From Pseudomonas syringae (GTDB lineage Bacteria > Pseudomonadota > Gammaproteobacteria > Pseudomonadales > Pseudomonadaceae): a stretch of 39,843 nucleotides of DNA. The notes beneath the pieces were generated by a model. That model saw only the letters and a list, made by a program, of their open reading frames with translations, did not search any database and had not been told where the DNA came from. Within the stretch, counting starts at the first letter, position 1; every line of letters starts with the position of its first letter. The stretch is taken from positions 1 through 39,843 of the forward strand of contig NZ_LGSI01000011.1 of assembly GCF_001698815.1 (NCBI RefSeq), written 5' to 3'. This document shows positions 17,322 through 26,794 of this stretch, piece by piece. Both the position numbers and the translations under genes were made by a program.

Positions 17322-20300
17322 TCAACCGATAATGTCGGCCGCTTGCAGCGTCTGCACGCCGGTCAGCTGGATGGCAAAGTCCGCTTCGTTGTCGGCGTCG
17401 ATGTTGCCGTACAGCACGCCATCCGCGAAGCGCAGTTCGCCGACATTGTTGGCACTGAACGCAGCGCTGCCGATGAGCACGAATGCGTCGTTGGCGGCAG
17501 TTTCCGGCCGGGCATCAATGCCGGAGAAGTCCAGTTTGTCGCCCTCGGCGGACTTGAAGCCCTGGATGATGTCAGCCAGCAAGCCTGTGCCCATTTCCGA
17601 CACATCGTTGAACACATAGGTGTCAGCGCCGGTACCACCGATCATGATGTCGGCGCCCGCGCCACCGATCAGTACATCATTGCCGGAGCCGCCCGACAGG
17701 GTGTCAGCGCCGTCGCCCCCGGAAAGCCGGTTGTCTGCGGAGCTGCCAGTCAGCGAATCGGCAAAACGGCTGCCAGTCAGGTTTTCGCTGTTCTTGAGCG
17801 TGTCCAGACCCGAGCCGCCGGTGTCCTGTTGCGCTGTGGTGGACAACTTGACCGTCACGCCCGCCGTGGCGAACAGGTAGGACACGGTATCGACGCCCGC
17901 GCGGCCGTCGATCAGGTTGTCGCCTGCGCTGGCATACAGCACGTTGTCCAGCGCGTTGCCGATCCCGTTGGCCGCACCCGTTCCAGTCAGGACGAGGTTT
18001 TCAACGTTGCTGCCCAGCGTATAAGTCGCCAGCGCGCTGAACACCGTATCAACGCCGCCGGTGGCGCTGTCGGCATTGGTTTCGATCACGTTGTCATTGG
18101 CCTCATCAACAAAGTAGCTGTCCGAGCCATCGCCGCCTTTGAGGGTGTCAGCGCCTGCCTGACCGTCCAGAATGTTGTTGGCGCTATTGCCGATAATGAT
18201 GTTTTTCAGTTCATTGCCGACGCCATCGATGGCCGACATGCCGGTCAGCGTCAGGTTTTCGGTGTTGGCGCCCAGCGTCCAGCTCACTGACGCCAGTACG
18301 GTGTCAATTTGCGAGGCTGAGGCGTTGGTTTCGGTGACGCTGTCGCCAGCGTTGTCGACCACATAAACATCGTTGCCATCGCCGCCGCTCATGGCATCGG
18401 CACCCAGGTCGCCGTCCAGCGTGTCGTTGCCGCGGCTGCCCATCAAGGTGTCGTCATCGGCAGTGCCGAAAATCGAGCCGCCTTCGTTCTGCGTGCCTTC
18501 GGTAATGTCGGCGGCGCTGTTGTTGTCGCTGCTGTCGGAGGTGTAGCCCAGATCGGTGGCGATGTAGTCCGCCAGGCGCTGGCCGACGATTTCCGCCGAC
18601 TCTTCGTGCAAGTGCCAGACGTCATCGGGATAGACCAGCGGGTCGACTTCATAGCGCAGTGGCAGGTCGGTGTAGTCCACGGCGAGCTTCACATCACTGC
18701 GCTCGGTGGCCATGGCTTCCTGCGCGGCGCGCACATAGCCGACGCCTTCGACGATGCCCGCGATTTTCTCGGCCGAGAAACCCCGAGCTGCGGCAGCGTC
18801 AGTTTGATAGTGGCCGGTTTCCATCAGGTAAACGTTGAAGTCGCCAATCTGCGCATGCAGGTAGTCGAACACTTTCAGTGTCGAGGCCTTGTACAGATCG
18901 GCGGCGGCTTGCTTGTCGGTGGCGCGGGCGATTTCCTGGGCGGCTTCTTCGCCCTGGCCCCAGATGATGCCGGTGGTGACGTTATCGATAGCGGTCAGGG
19001 TTGCAAGTTGAGTCTTGAGCAACTCAACCGCGCGCAACAGTGCGGGGCCTGGCTGGTCGGTGTCGGTCAGCCACCAGGACAAGCGCTGCTCTTCCAGCGT
19101 CGAGGTGGAATAACCGGCCACGGTGCTGCCGCCCACTGCCAGATCGATGCCATTGCCGTCGGCATCGGTGAACTGGCTGCGCACGTCGTAATCGGTGTAG
19201 CGCGTCAGGTCGCTGACCAGCGTGGATGTGCCCGACTGGTCATCATCCTCGGTCATGCGCAGCAAGCGTGCATTGGACTGGCCAAGGGTTGGCAGATAGA
19301 GAATTTCCTGGGCCTCGCGTTGCGCGAAGACGAAATCGGCGTCGCTGATCGTGTCGATCAGGTTGCCGCTCAGGGCGATTTCAAAGCGATTGCCGTCGGC
19401 ATCGGCCACGCTGGATTTGACGTAGGTTTTGTCCCCCGCCGCGTTAAGCGTCATGTACAGCGTATGGTTTTCGCCATCGCCCAAACCGAGAAAGCCCAAG
19501 GCCGAGACGTCGATCTTGTCTTCGCCGGGGGTGAAGTCGTAGATCGTATCGGTCGCCGTCAGGCCGCCGCTGTCGTAGTCGCGATAGCTGTCGCTGACTG
19601 CGCTGTAGACGAACGTGTCGTTGCCCGCGCCACCATACAACGCGTCGCGACCCGCGCCGCCGTTGATCAGGTCATTGCCCGCGTCACCGCGCACGGTGTC
19701 CGCGCCGCCGAGGCCTTGCATGACGTCATTGCCGGTGGTGCCGTAGAGCGATTCGCCTTTTTCGCTGCCGGTAATCACGCCGGGCGTCGGGTTGCCGACG
19801 GTGATGGCGAAGCTGTCGCTGACTGAAGCTCCGGCTGCATCGCTGGCAGTCAGCAGCACCGAATAAGTTCCGGAAGCAACGCTCGGCGTGCCGCTGAAGG
19901 TCAGGGTTTTGCTGTCGAATTTCAACCAGTCGGGCAGGGCCGTGTTGTCAGCCAGGGTCGCGCTGTAAGTCAGCGTGTCCTTGTCTGGATCGGAAAAACT
20001 GTTGACCTGCACGGTGTAGGAAAACGCGGTTTGGGTATTGGTCGCCTGATCCAGCAGCGGCGTGTTCAACACCGGCGCTTGGTTCACGGTCGAGGCGCTG
20101 GAAAAGATGAAGTTGTCCGCGCTCAAGCTGCTCAGCAGATTGCCTTGCAGAGCAATCTCGAAGCGATTGCCGGTGCTGTCGATGGCGTCGGTCTTGACGT
20201 AGGTTTTGCTGCCGTCGGCGTTCAGCGACAGGTAAACAGTGTTGTTACTGCCATCGCCAAGGCCGCGCAGACCGAGAGCCGACAGATCGATCCGGTCTTC

Positions 20301-22151
20301 GCTGACATTAAAGTCGGTGATCGTGTCGCTCTGCTTCGACGTGCTGGCGCTGTAGTTGCGATAGCTGTCCATCCGGCTGCTGTAGACGAAGGTGTCAGCG
20401 CCTGCACCGCCGGTCAGCGTGTCGGCATCGGCGCCGCCATTGATGCGGTCGGCCCCGGCGCCGCCATCGATACGGTCCGTACCCGCGTTGCCGTTCAGGG
20501 TGTCGATGCCCTCGGTGCCGACCAGCGTGTCGTTGGCGGCAGTGCCTTCGATGACGCGCTGGAAAATGAAATGGCTGGCGTCGAGCTTGCCCAGCAGGTT
20601 GCCGCTCAGGCCCAGCTCGAAACGATTGCCCTCGGCATCGGCAGTCAGGGACTTCACGTAAGTGCGATCCAGCGAGGCGTTGTAGCTGATATTCAGCGTG
20701 CCAGCGGTGCCGCTGCCCAGACCGCTGAAGCCCAGATTCGCCAGATCGATCTTGTCCTGGCTGATATCGAAGTCGGTGATCAGGTCGGCGAAGCTGGCCG
20801 TGGCGGTGCGATAGCTGTCGGTCACGGCGTCGAAGCGAAAGGTGTCTGCGCCCGCGCCGCCGGTCAGCTTGTCAGCCCCGTTGCCGCCAACCAGGATGTC
20901 GTCGCCAGCATTGCCGTTTAGCGTGTCCTTGCCGGCCAGGCCGAAAATCAGTTCATTGGCGGCGCTGCCGCTGATCGTGTCGTTGCCCGCCGTTCCTTGC
21001 ACGGCTACCACCGGCAGGGCGTCGCCCACATAGCTGCCATCGCCATAAATCAGCACCAAGCCTTTGGAAGTATGGCTGATGGTATTGCCGACGATGCTGT
21101 TGCCATCGGTGCCATTTTCATCGCGCTCGGCCACGCCATACGTCGACTTGTCGCTGCCGGTGATGGTGTTGCCGCGAATCAGGTTATCGCTGCCGTCGAA
21201 ATACTTCCCGGAAACGCCCTGCGTGTCGTCGTAGGACTGAATGATGATTTCCGGAACTGGATTGCCCAGTGAATTGTTGCTCAGGGTGTTGTCGACCACA
21301 TCGACATTGGAGCTGCCGTAGATGCGAATGCCGGCGCTGGTGTTGTCATGGATGTCCACGCCGCTGACCGTGACTTCGCTGGACAGCTTGATCAGTACGC
21401 CTTCAGCGCCATTGCCGTAAACCGCGCCGCCGGTAATGGTGATATTGGCCGGGGACGGAATGTTCTCGCTGCCGCGCTGGACCACGATGCCCGTGCTGCC
21501 GTTGCCGTAGGCGACGTTGTTGGTCAGGGTGAAATCATGGGTGCTGGTCACCACGTTGAAGCCATGACGGTCGTTGTTATAGGCGATGTTGTTTTCGAAC
21601 ACGCTGTCGCTGAGGAAGTCGGCGACGAAGCCGTCCAGGCCATTGCCGTGGGAGACGCTGTTCTTGATCACCATGTTGACGGTCTGCTCGTGGGGATCGA
21701 AGCCATAGCCCGAGCAATCGACGATCTCCACGCTGTCGAGGGTGACGTTGGAATCCTTGCCGTCTGAACCGGGGATGTAACCGTTAAACCAGCCGTCTAC
21801 CTTGCCGGTAGTGGCGTCACGGTTGCCGTCCAGGGTCAGATTGTTCATGCCGAAGTCGTGGGTTTCTTCGCCGTAGGCCGAACGGACGATGCCCGTCACC
21901 TTGGTGTCGGAGCCGTCCTCGAGTTTGATTACGGTCTCACCCATGCCCGCGCCGCTGAGCGTGACATTGTTTTTGAGCATCAGGCAGCCATCGGAAGGCT
22001 CTTCGCCAGCGGAGACAATATAGGTCCCGGCCGACATCTCGACGGTTCCGCCACCTGCCGCTGCAGCCGCATCGATTGTTGCCTGGATCGCTGCTGTGTC
22101 ATCGGTGATGCCATCGCCCAGCGCGCCGTAGTCTTTTACGTTAAAAATCAT
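17322..22151 (-). CDS. psmE: Secreted mannuronan C5-epimerase / alginate O-acetylhydrolase (PsmE)
   Basis: Epimerises mannuronate to guluronate in alginate and removes O-acetyl groups outside the cell. 1609 residues from ATG 22151 (GGAG upstream); P. syringae PsmE is about 1610. A-module about 1-380: parallel beta-helix whose catalytic residues Tyr149, Asp152, His154 (YGFDPHEQ) and Asp178 (GFVAD) fall at the same numbers as in AlgE4. RTX R-modules lie at about 386-530, 535-685 and 793-942, with nonapeptides such as GGAGADTF. A cadherin-like segment lies at 690-787. An SGNH-type esterase module spans about 948-1203: LPTLGQSNARL, IIWGQGEEAA and the His in VWHLHEESAEIVGQ. Calcium-binding repeats return at 1226-1510, and the C-terminus (LTGVQTLQAADIIG) is typical of type I secretion substrates. 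No secretion ABC genes are nearby. Confidence 0.95.
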   Translation of the reverse strand: MIFNVKDYGALGDGITDDTAAIQATIDAAAAAGGGTVEMSAGTYIVSAGEEPSDGCLMLKNNVTLSGAGMGETVIKLEDGSDTKVTGIVRSAYGEETHDFGMNNLTLDGNRDATTGKVDGWFNGYIPGSDGKDSNVTLDSVEIVDCSGYGFDPHEQTVNMVIKNSVSHGNGLDGFVADFLSDSVFENNIAYNNDRHGFNVVTSTHDFTLTNNVAYGNGSTGIVVQRGSENIPSPANITITGGAVYGNGAEGVLIKLSSEVTVSGVDIHDNTSAGIRIYGSSNVDVVDNTLSNNSLGNPVPEIIIQSYDDTQGVSGKYFDGSDNLIRGNTITGSDKSTYGVAERDENGTDGNSIVGNTISHTSKGLVLIYGDGSYVGDALPVVAVQGTAGNDTISGSAANELIFGLAGKDTLNGNAGDDILVGGNGADKLTGGAGADTFRFDAVTDSYRTATASFADLITDFDISQDKIDLANLGFSGLGSGTAGTLNISYNASLDRTYVKSLTADAEGNRFELGLSGNLLGKLDASHFIFQRVIEGTAANDTLVGTEGIDTLNGNAGTDRIDGGAGADRINGGADADTLTGGAGADTFVYSSRMDSYRNYSASTSKQSDTITDFNVSEDRIDLSALGLRGLGDGSNNTVYLSLNADGSKTYVKTDAIDSTGNRFEIALQGNLLSSLSADNFIFSSASTVNQAPVLNTPLLDQATNTQTAFSYTVQVNSFSDPDKDTLTYSATLADNTALPDWLKFDSKTLTFSGTPSVASGTYSVLLTASDAAGASVSDSFAITVGNPTPGVITGSEKGESLYGTTGNDVMQGLGGADTVRGDAGNDLINGGAGRDALYGGAGNDTFVYSAVSDSYRDYDSGGLTATDTIYDFTPGEDKIDVSALGFLGLGDGENHTLYMTLNAAGDKTYVKSSVADADGNRFEIALSGNLIDTISDADFVFAQREAQEILYLPTLGQSNARLLRMTEDDDQSGTSTLVSDLTRYTDYDVRSQFTDADGNGIDLAVGGSTVAGYSTSTLEEQRLSWWLTDTDQPGPALLRAVELLKTQLATLTAIDNVTTGIIWGQGEEAAQEIARATDKQAAADLYKASTLKVFDYLHAQIGDFNVYLMETGHYQTDAAAARGFSAEKIAGIVEGVGYVRAAQEAMATERSDVKLAVDYTDLPLRYEVDPLVYPDDVWHLHEESAEIVGQRLADYIATDLGYTSDSSDNNSAADITEGTQNEGGSIFGTADDDTLMGSRGNDTLDGDLGADAMSGGDGNDVYVVDNAGDSVTETNASASQIDTVLASVSWTLGANTENLTLTGMSAIDGVGNELKNIIIGNSANNILDGQAGADTLKGGDGSDSYFVDEANDNVIETNADSATGGVDTVFSALATYTLGSNVENLVLTGTGAANGIGNALDNVLYASAGDNLIDGRAGVDTVSYLFATAGVTVKLSTTAQQDTGGSGLDTLKNSENLTGSRFADSLTGSSADNRLSGGDGADTLSGGSGNDVLIGGAGADIMIGGTGADTYVFNDVSEMGTGLLADIIQGFKSAEGDKLDFSGIDARPETAANDAFVLIGSAAFSANNVGELRFADGVLYGNIDADNEADFAIQLTGVQTLQAADIIG

Positions 22152-22405
22152 GGTTTTACTCCGGGCCGCGGGGTGTATAGGTGGGAAAGTCAAGATCACA
22201 GCGCCCGAACATATGACCGTGACATTTGAGAAAGTTGCGCGATAATCAGCTTAATTTCGGCAAATATGCGGCGATCTGCGTCAATCTAATGACCGTCGTA
22301 ATTGTGGCGGGGGCAAGGTGGAGTGACAGGCTGCTGACGTCAAAATCAGGCGGCTATATAGGGCGGATTGCGAGGGTTGCTTCGCTTGAGTTTGCTGCCG
22401 TGATA

Positions 22406-22432
22406 TTGCACCGCAAACCGAGCTGGGCTAAT
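22406..22432 (+). promoter_or_regulatory. Candidate promoter for the trpG leader transcript
   Basis: TTGCAC (22406-22411) and GCTAAT (22427-22432), spacer 15, about 30 bases upstream of the leader peptide start. Weak match, chosen mainly by position. The rest of the stretch from psmE's start (22151) to here shows no gene; it must also hold the psmE promoter, which I could not identify. Confidence 0.3.
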
Positions 22433-22462
22433 GTGCCGGGACGTAGAAACGAGACCTCCCCT

Positions 22463-22531
22463 GTGTTGATCGTCAGCAAACTCTTGATGCGCGTTATCAA
22501 GGCTCACGCCCGTTGGCGTTGGCGCGCCTGA
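22463..22531 (+). CDS. trpG leader peptide
   Basis: A 22-residue peptide from GTG 22463 (or 14 residues from ATG 22487) ending KAHARWRWRA, with Trp codons at 22514 and 22520. It aligns with the C-terminal 22 residues of gph just ahead of trpE (15 identities). Ribosome stalling at the tandem Trp codons would control downstream folding of the leader RNA, as described for P. putida trpGDC. A GAGA lies 8 bases before the GTG. It lies about 165 bases upstream of trpG. Conservation of the peptide between two loci is direct evidence that it is translated or constrained. Confidence 0.75.
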   Translation: MLIVSKLLMRVIKAHARWRWRA

Positions 22532-22541
22532 CTAATTCTTT

Positions 22542-22696
22542 TTCCGGCCCTGTCCGGAACTCCTCCTGATACGCCTTTATATCCTTGCCCTGCCGCTTCT
22601 TTGGGACAGTCCCGGCCGCTAAACTAGCGGAGCGCATTTGGGCAACGAATTCGAAGGTTGAACAAATAGTCAGTAAATCAATGGGTTGAAGCCAAA
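22542..22696 (+). promoter_or_regulatory. trpG attenuator region
   Basis: Untranslated part of the trpGDC leader. It contains a 6-bp hairpin TTCCGG/CCGGAA (22542-22547 with 22554-22559) preceded by a TTCTTTTT run, then GGGACAGTCCC and CCGCTAAACTAGCGG hairpins nearer trpG. None has the classical GC stem plus long T-run on its 3' side, so which one terminates, and what the antiterminator is, cannot be settled by eye. Confidence 0.5.
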
Positions 22697-23296
22697 ATGC
22701 TGCTGATGATAGATAACTACGACTCCTTTACCTATAACGTCGTGCAATACCTGGGCGAGCTGGGTGCCGACGTTAAAGTGATCCGCAACGACGAATTGAC
22801 CGTTGCCCAGATAGAAGCCCTGAACCCGGAGCGCATTGTCGTTTCCCCTGGCCCGTGCACCCCCAATGAAGCAGGCGTCTCGCTGGAAGTGATCAAACAC
22901 TTCGCGGGCAAGCTGCCGATTCTGGGCGTCTGCCTTGGTCATCAGTCGATTGGCCAGGCGTTCGGTGGTGATGTGGTGCGCGCCCGTCAGGTCATGCACG
23001 GCAAGACCAGCCCGGTGGTTCATGAAGATCACGGCGTGTTCGAAGGCTTGAACCATCCGCTGACCGTTACCCGTTACCACTCGCTGGTGGTCAAGCGCGA
23101 AACCTTGCCGGAATGTCTGGAGGTCACTGCCTGGACCGCGCTGGAAGACGGCTCGGTGGATGAAATCATGGGCTTGCGTCACAAGACGCTGAACATCGAG
23201 GGCATCCAGTTCCATCCCGAGTCGATTCTCACCGAGCAGGGCCACGAGCTGTTCGCCAATTTCCTCAAGCAAACCGGCGGCACTCGTCAGGGTTAA
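22697..23296 (+). CDS. trpG: Anthranilate synthase component II (glutamine amidotransferase)
   Basis: Class I glutaminase that feeds ammonia to TrpE. 199 residues. The triad is visible: Cys79 in [15 protein letters not shown], His173 and Glu175 in QFHPESIL. N-terminal [20 protein letters not shown] is standard. The ribosome site before ATG 22697 is weak (GAAG). The next gene, trpD, starts 10 bases downstream, forming a trpGDC operon under leader-peptide control. It could also serve folate synthesis (PabA role), as in several pseudomonads; that is not decidable from sequence. Confidence 0.97.
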   Translation: MLLMIDNYDSFTYNVVQYLGELGADVKVIRNDELTVAQIEALNPERIVVSPGPCTPNEAGVSLEVIKHFAGKLPILGVCLGHQSIGQAFGGDVVRARQVMHGKTSPVVHEDHGVFEGLNHPLTVTRYHSLVVKRETLPECLEVTAWTALEDGSVDEIMGLRHKTLNIEGIQFHPESILTEQGHELFANFLKQTGGTRQG

Positions 23297-23306
23297 GGAT
23301 TCTTTT

Positions 23307-24368
23307 ATGGTTAAGCCAATGGATATCAAGACGGCGCTGGGTCGTGTGGTCAACCAGCTGGATCTGAGCACTGACGAAATGAGTGACGTCATGCGCCAGA
23401 TCATGACCGGCCAGTGCACTGAAGCGCAGATCGGCGCCTTCATGATGGGCATGCGCATGAAGAGCGAAAGCATCGACGAGATCGTCGGTGCCGTGACTGT
23501 CATGCGCGAGCTGGCCAGCAAGGTCGAGCTGAAAACCCTCGATGGCGTCGTTGACGTGGTCGGCACCGGTGGTGATGGCGCAAATATCTTCAACGTCTCC
23601 ACGGCTTCGGCATTCGTGGTGGCGGCAGCCGGTTGCACCGTTGCCAAGCACGGCAATCGTGCGGTATCGGGTAAAAGCGGCAGCGCTGATCTGCTGGAAG
23701 CGGCGGGGGTTTATCTGAACCTGACGCCCGTGCAAGTCGCCCGCTGCATCGACAGCGTCGGCATCGGTTTCATGTTCGCCCAGTCCCATCACGGTGCCAT
23801 GAAGCACGCGGCCGGTCCGCGTCGGGATCTTGGCCTGCGCACCCTGTTCAATATGCTCGGCCCGCTTACGAATCCGGCTGGCGTCCGCCATCAGGTGGTC
23901 GGGGTGTTCAATCAGGCGTTGTGCCGCCCGTTGGCCGAAGTCTTGCTTCGTATGGGCAGCAAGCACGTTCTGGTGGTGCATTCTCAGGACGGCCTGGATG
24001 AATTCAGCCTGGCCGCACCGACGTTCGTGGCCGAGCTGAAAAACGGCGAAGTCACTGAATACTGGGTGCAACCCGAAGATCTGGGCATCAAGAGCCAAAG
24101 CCTGTTCGGTCTTGCGGTTGAAAGCCCGGCGGCTTCGCTGGAACTGATCCGCGATGCCTTGGGGCGTCGCAAGACCGAAAACGGTCAGAAAGCTGCGGAA
24201 ATGATTGTGCTTAATGCGGGCGCGGCGCTTTATGCTGCTGATCATGCCTACACGCTTAAAGATGGCGTGGCGCTGGCTCATGATGCATTGCACACCGGCC
24301 TGGCCCGGGAAAAACTGGATGAGTTGGGCGCCTTTACCGCGGTGTTCAAGCAGGAGAATGAAGGATGA
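23307..24368 (+). CDS. trpD: Anthranilate phosphoribosyltransferase
   Basis: Transfers phosphoribosyl from PRPP to anthranilate. 353 residues from ATG 23307, which has AAGGA seven bases upstream. An alternative ATG at 23319 ([15 protein letters not shown]) matches the start I remember for P. aeruginosa TrpD but has no ribosome site. PRPP loop [16 protein letters not shown], second loop [19 protein letters not shown], and [20 protein letters not shown] in the C-terminal domain are intact. The stop overlaps the trpC start (ATGA), so translation is coupled. Confidence 0.97.
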   Translation: MVKPMDIKTALGRVVNQLDLSTDEMSDVMRQIMTGQCTEAQIGAFMMGMRMKSESIDEIVGAVTVMRELASKVELKTLDGVVDVVGTGGDGANIFNVSTASAFVVAAAGCTVAKHGNRAVSGKSGSADLLEAAGVYLNLTPVQVARCIDSVGIGFMFAQSHHGAMKHAAGPRRDLGLRTLFNMLGPLTNPAGVRHQVVGVFNQALCRPLAEVLLRMGSKHVLVVHSQDGLDEFSLAAPTFVAELKNGEVTEYWVQPEDLGIKSQSLFGLAVESPAASLELIRDALGRRKTENGQKAAEMIVLNAGAALYAADHAYTLKDGVALAHDALHTGLAREKLDELGAFTAVFKQENEG

Positions 24369-25201
24369 GCGTGCCAACCGTTCTGGAAAATATTCTCGCC
24401 CGCAAGGCCGAGGAAGTGGCTGAGCGCCGCGCGCGCGTCAGTCTGGCCGAGGTCGAAGCGCTGGCCAAGGCCGCCGACCCGACTCGCGGCTTTGCCAAGG
24501 CTTTGATCGAACAGGCCAAGCGCAAGCAGCCTGCGGTGATCGCCGAAATCAAAAAGGCGTCGCCCAGCAAAGGCGTGATTCGCGAGAATTTCATTCCTGC
24601 CGACATCGCCAAAAGCTACGAGAAGGGCGGGGCGACCTGTCTTTCGGTCCTCACCGATATCGATTATTTCCAGGGCGCGGACCTGTATCTGCAACAGGCT
24701 CGTGCCGCATGCAAACTGCCGGTGATCCGCAAGGATTTCATGATCGATCCTTACCAGATCGTCGAAGCCCGCGCGCTGGGTGCCGATTGCATCCTGTTGA
24801 TCGTGTCCGCGCTGGACGACGCGAAAATGGCCGAGCTGGCATCAGTCGCCAAAAGCGTTGGGTTGGATGTTCTGGTGGAAGTGCACGACGGCGATGAACT
24901 GGAGCGCGCGCTGAAAACCCTCGACACTCCGCTGGTCGGCATCAATAACCGCAACCTGCACACCTTCGAGGTCAACCTCGAAACAACGCTGGACCTGCTG
25001 CCGCGCATTCCGCGAGATCGGCTGGTGGTCACCGAAAGCGGCATTTTCAATCGTGCGGATGTCGAGCTGATGGAAATCAGCGATGTCTATGCCTTCCTGG
25101 TCGGCGAAGCGTTCATGCGCGCCGAACAGCCGGGCGCGGAGCTGCAGCGGTTGTTCTTCCCTGAGCGCGGCACCCTGATCAATGCCTCCACGGCTGACTG
25201 A
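24365..25201 (+). CDS. trpC: Indole-3-glycerol phosphate synthase
   Basis: Closes the indole ring from CdRP in tryptophan synthesis; monofunctional TIM barrel, not fused to TrpF. 278 residues. Signatures are [17 protein letters not shown] (substrate-binding Lys), [27 protein letters not shown] (catalytic Lys), [11 protein letters not shown] and [11 protein letters not shown]. The ATG overlaps the trpD stop. Last gene of trpGDC; the next gene begins 47 bases later with its own ribosome site, so it may be co-transcribed. Confidence 0.98.
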   Translation: MSVPTVLENILARKAEEVAERRARVSLAEVEALAKAADPTRGFAKALIEQAKRKQPAVIAEIKKASPSKGVIRENFIPADIAKSYEKGGATCLSVLTDIDYFQGADLYLQQARAACKLPVIRKDFMIDPYQIVEARALGADCILLIVSALDDAKMAELASVAKSVGLDVLVEVHDGDELERALKTLDTPLVGINNRNLHTFEVNLETTLDLLPRIPRDRLVVTESGIFNRADVELMEISDVYAFLVGEAFMRAEQPGAELQRLFFPERGTLINASTAD

Positions 25202-25248
25202 TCAGCGTCTGGCGGGACTTGCTTCGACAGTTGTTACAGAGGATCACC

Positions 25249-25962
25249 ATGTCTGACCTGGTTGTTGATATCTGCGTCGAAGCGGGCCTGCAAGCCGAGC
25301 AGGATTTGCTGGCCAAGGTCTGCGCGGGCGATGCCGATTACGGCCTGCTGATGTGGCGTCCGCTGGATCGCGCGTTAGTCATGCCACGGCGCATGAGTCG
25401 CCTGCCGGGGTTTACCGAAGCCAGCGAAACACTGGCCGACAGTGGTTGGCCGATCCTGTTGCGCGAAAGCGGCGGCGAGCCGGTCCCGCAATCGTGCGCC
25501 ACGGTTAACATCGCACTGGTTTACGCCCAACCCGCCAGCGACCTTGATCGCGACCGCATCGAGATTGCCTACCGACGTTTGTGTCAGCCAATTCTCGATG
25601 TCTTGAGTGAATTGGGTGGGGCTGCGTCGCTGGGCGAGGTGGAGGGGGCGTTCTGTGACGGCCGCTTCAACGTCAACCTCGACGGCCGCAAAATGGTCGG
25701 CACGGCCCAGCGCTGGCGCCAGAGCCAGGGCGGCACAAGGCCTGTCGTTCTCGCTCACGGTGCACTGTTGGTGGATAACGAGCGTCAGGAAATGGCAGCA
25801 GCGGTCAATCGCTTCAATGAGATCTGCGAGCTGGAACAGCGCGTTCGGGCCGACAGCCATATTGCGCTGCGTGAGGCGTTTGCGGTTGAGGGTGTGCTGG
25901 AAAAGCTGGCGGATGTTTATGTGGCAATGCTTGCGCAGCTGGGTCACCGCGTATTCCCGTAG
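25249..25962 (+). CDS. Lipoate-protein ligase family protein (BPL/LplA catalytic fold)
   Basis: 237 residues from ATG 25249, with AGAGGA just upstream; the open frame from 25219 lacks a ribosome site. Family signatures are RALVMPRRMSRLPGF, ESGGEPVPQS in place of the usual RRxxGG loop, and VNLDGRKMVGTAQRWRQ, where the Lys corresponds to the catalytic lysine that contacts the acyl-adenylate. These suggest octanoyl/lipoyl transfer or ligation to E2 or GcvH proteins. The substrate loop is divergent, so the exact reaction is not certain. Placed between trpC and vfr; from memory P. aeruginosa PAO1 has no gene here. The stop codon TAG (25960-25962) is part of the GTAGGA head of a REPIN. Confidence 0.78.
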   Translation: MSDLVVDICVEAGLQAEQDLLAKVCAGDADYGLLMWRPLDRALVMPRRMSRLPGFTEASETLADSGWPILLRESGGEPVPQSCATVNIALVYAQPASDLDRDRIEIAYRRLCQPILDVLSELGGAASLGEVEGAFCDGRFNVNLDGRKMVGTAQRWRQSQGGTRPVVLAHGALLVDNERQEMAAAVNRFNEICELEQRVRADSHIALREAFAVEGVLEKLADVYVAMLAQLGHRVFP

Positions 25963-26018
25963 GACCGGCTTCAGCCGGGAGGGCATTCTCCTGAGCTCCC
26001 GGCTGAAGCCGGTCCTAC
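25959..26018. repeat. REPIN, GTAGGACCGG type, supplying a stop codon
   Basis: Arms 25959-25981 and 25996-26018 are a perfect 23-base inverted repeat with a 14-base spacer. The first TAG of the left arm is the stop codon of the lipoate-ligase-like gene. It lies at the convergent junction with vfr (stop at 26049). Confidence 0.9.
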
Positions 26019-26048
26019 GGGTTTTGTGTTTGCTGCGCCCGCACACGT

Positions 26049-26693
26049 TCATCGCGTTCCAAACACCACCATGGTCTTGCCTTTGACGTGGACCAGTTTC
26101 TGTTCTTCCAGTGCCTTGAGCACCCGGCCGACCATTTCCCTTGAGCAGCCCACGATCCGCCCGATTTCCTGGCGGGTGATCTTGATCTGCATGCCGTCGG
26201 GATGGGTCATGGCGTCGGGTTGCTTGCACAAGTCCAGCAATGTACCCGCCACGCGGCCAGTGACGTCCAGAAACGCCAGATCGCCGACCTTGCGCGTGGT
26301 ATTTCGCAGGCGCTGAGCCATCTGGCCGCCGATGGCGTACAGGATGTCCGGCTCTTGCTGAGTCAATTCGCGGAATTTGCTGTAGCTGATTTCAGCCACT
26401 TCGCACTCGGTCTTGGCGCGAACCCAGGCGCTGCGTACGGATTCAAGGCCCGGCGCTTCAAATAGCCCCAGCTCGCCGAAGAAGTCACCGGTGTTGAGGT
26501 ACGCGATAATCATCTCGCGTCCTTCATCGTCTTCGATGACCACCGTCACCGATCCCTTGACGATGAAAAACAGCGATTGCGCAGGGTCGCCCGCACAAAT
26601 GATGTTGGTTTTGGCAGAGCAGCGGCGGCGCTGGGCGTGGGAGAGCAGCTTATCCAGATTCTTTATTTTGGGCGTGAGCGTGATAGCAACCAT
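26049..26693 (-). CDS. vfr: Virulence factor regulator, CRP-family cAMP-binding protein
   Basis: Global regulator homologous to E. coli CRP; in P. aeruginosa it controls exotoxin, type IV pili and quorum sensing with cAMP. 214 residues from ATG 26693 ([17 protein letters not shown]), the same length and start as P. aeruginosa Vfr. The cNMP-binding domain (about 15-130) has [11 protein letters not shown] and [17 protein letters not shown]. The C-terminal helix-turn-helix is in [20 protein letters not shown] (about 171-190), ending [13 protein letters not shown]. It is transcribed divergently from the OsmC-family gene across 209 bases. In plant-associated pseudomonads the same protein is sometimes named Crp. 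Confidence 0.96.
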   Translation of the reverse strand: MVAITLTPKIKNLDKLLSHAQRRRCSAKTNIICAGDPAQSLFFIVKGSVTVVIEDDEGREMIIAYLNTGDFFGELGLFEAPGLESVRSAWVRAKTECEVAEISYSKFRELTQQEPDILYAIGGQMAQRLRNTTRKVGDLAFLDVTGRVAGTLLDLCKQPDAMTHPDGMQIKITRQEIGRIVGCSREMVGRVLKALEEQKLVHVKGKTMVVFGTR

Positions 26694-26794
26694 GCTTATT
26701 TTCCGAAAAAAGGTACGTCGCCGTAGGGCACTTTCAGTGTTATCGGCAGCAACTCTCATTTACCGTAACCCGGACACCGAGATTCGACGACATT

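Noticed and set aside
17600..21000. Dense periodic repeats that could suggest a CRISPR array or satellite
   Set aside because: They are coding RTX nonapeptide repeats of PsmE, in frame and degenerate, without spacers.
22200..22250. AlgU-type promoter for psmE (CAACTT with a 16-base gap on the minus strand)
   Set aside because: The -10 part (CATATG) does not fit TCTGA; the match is no better than chance.
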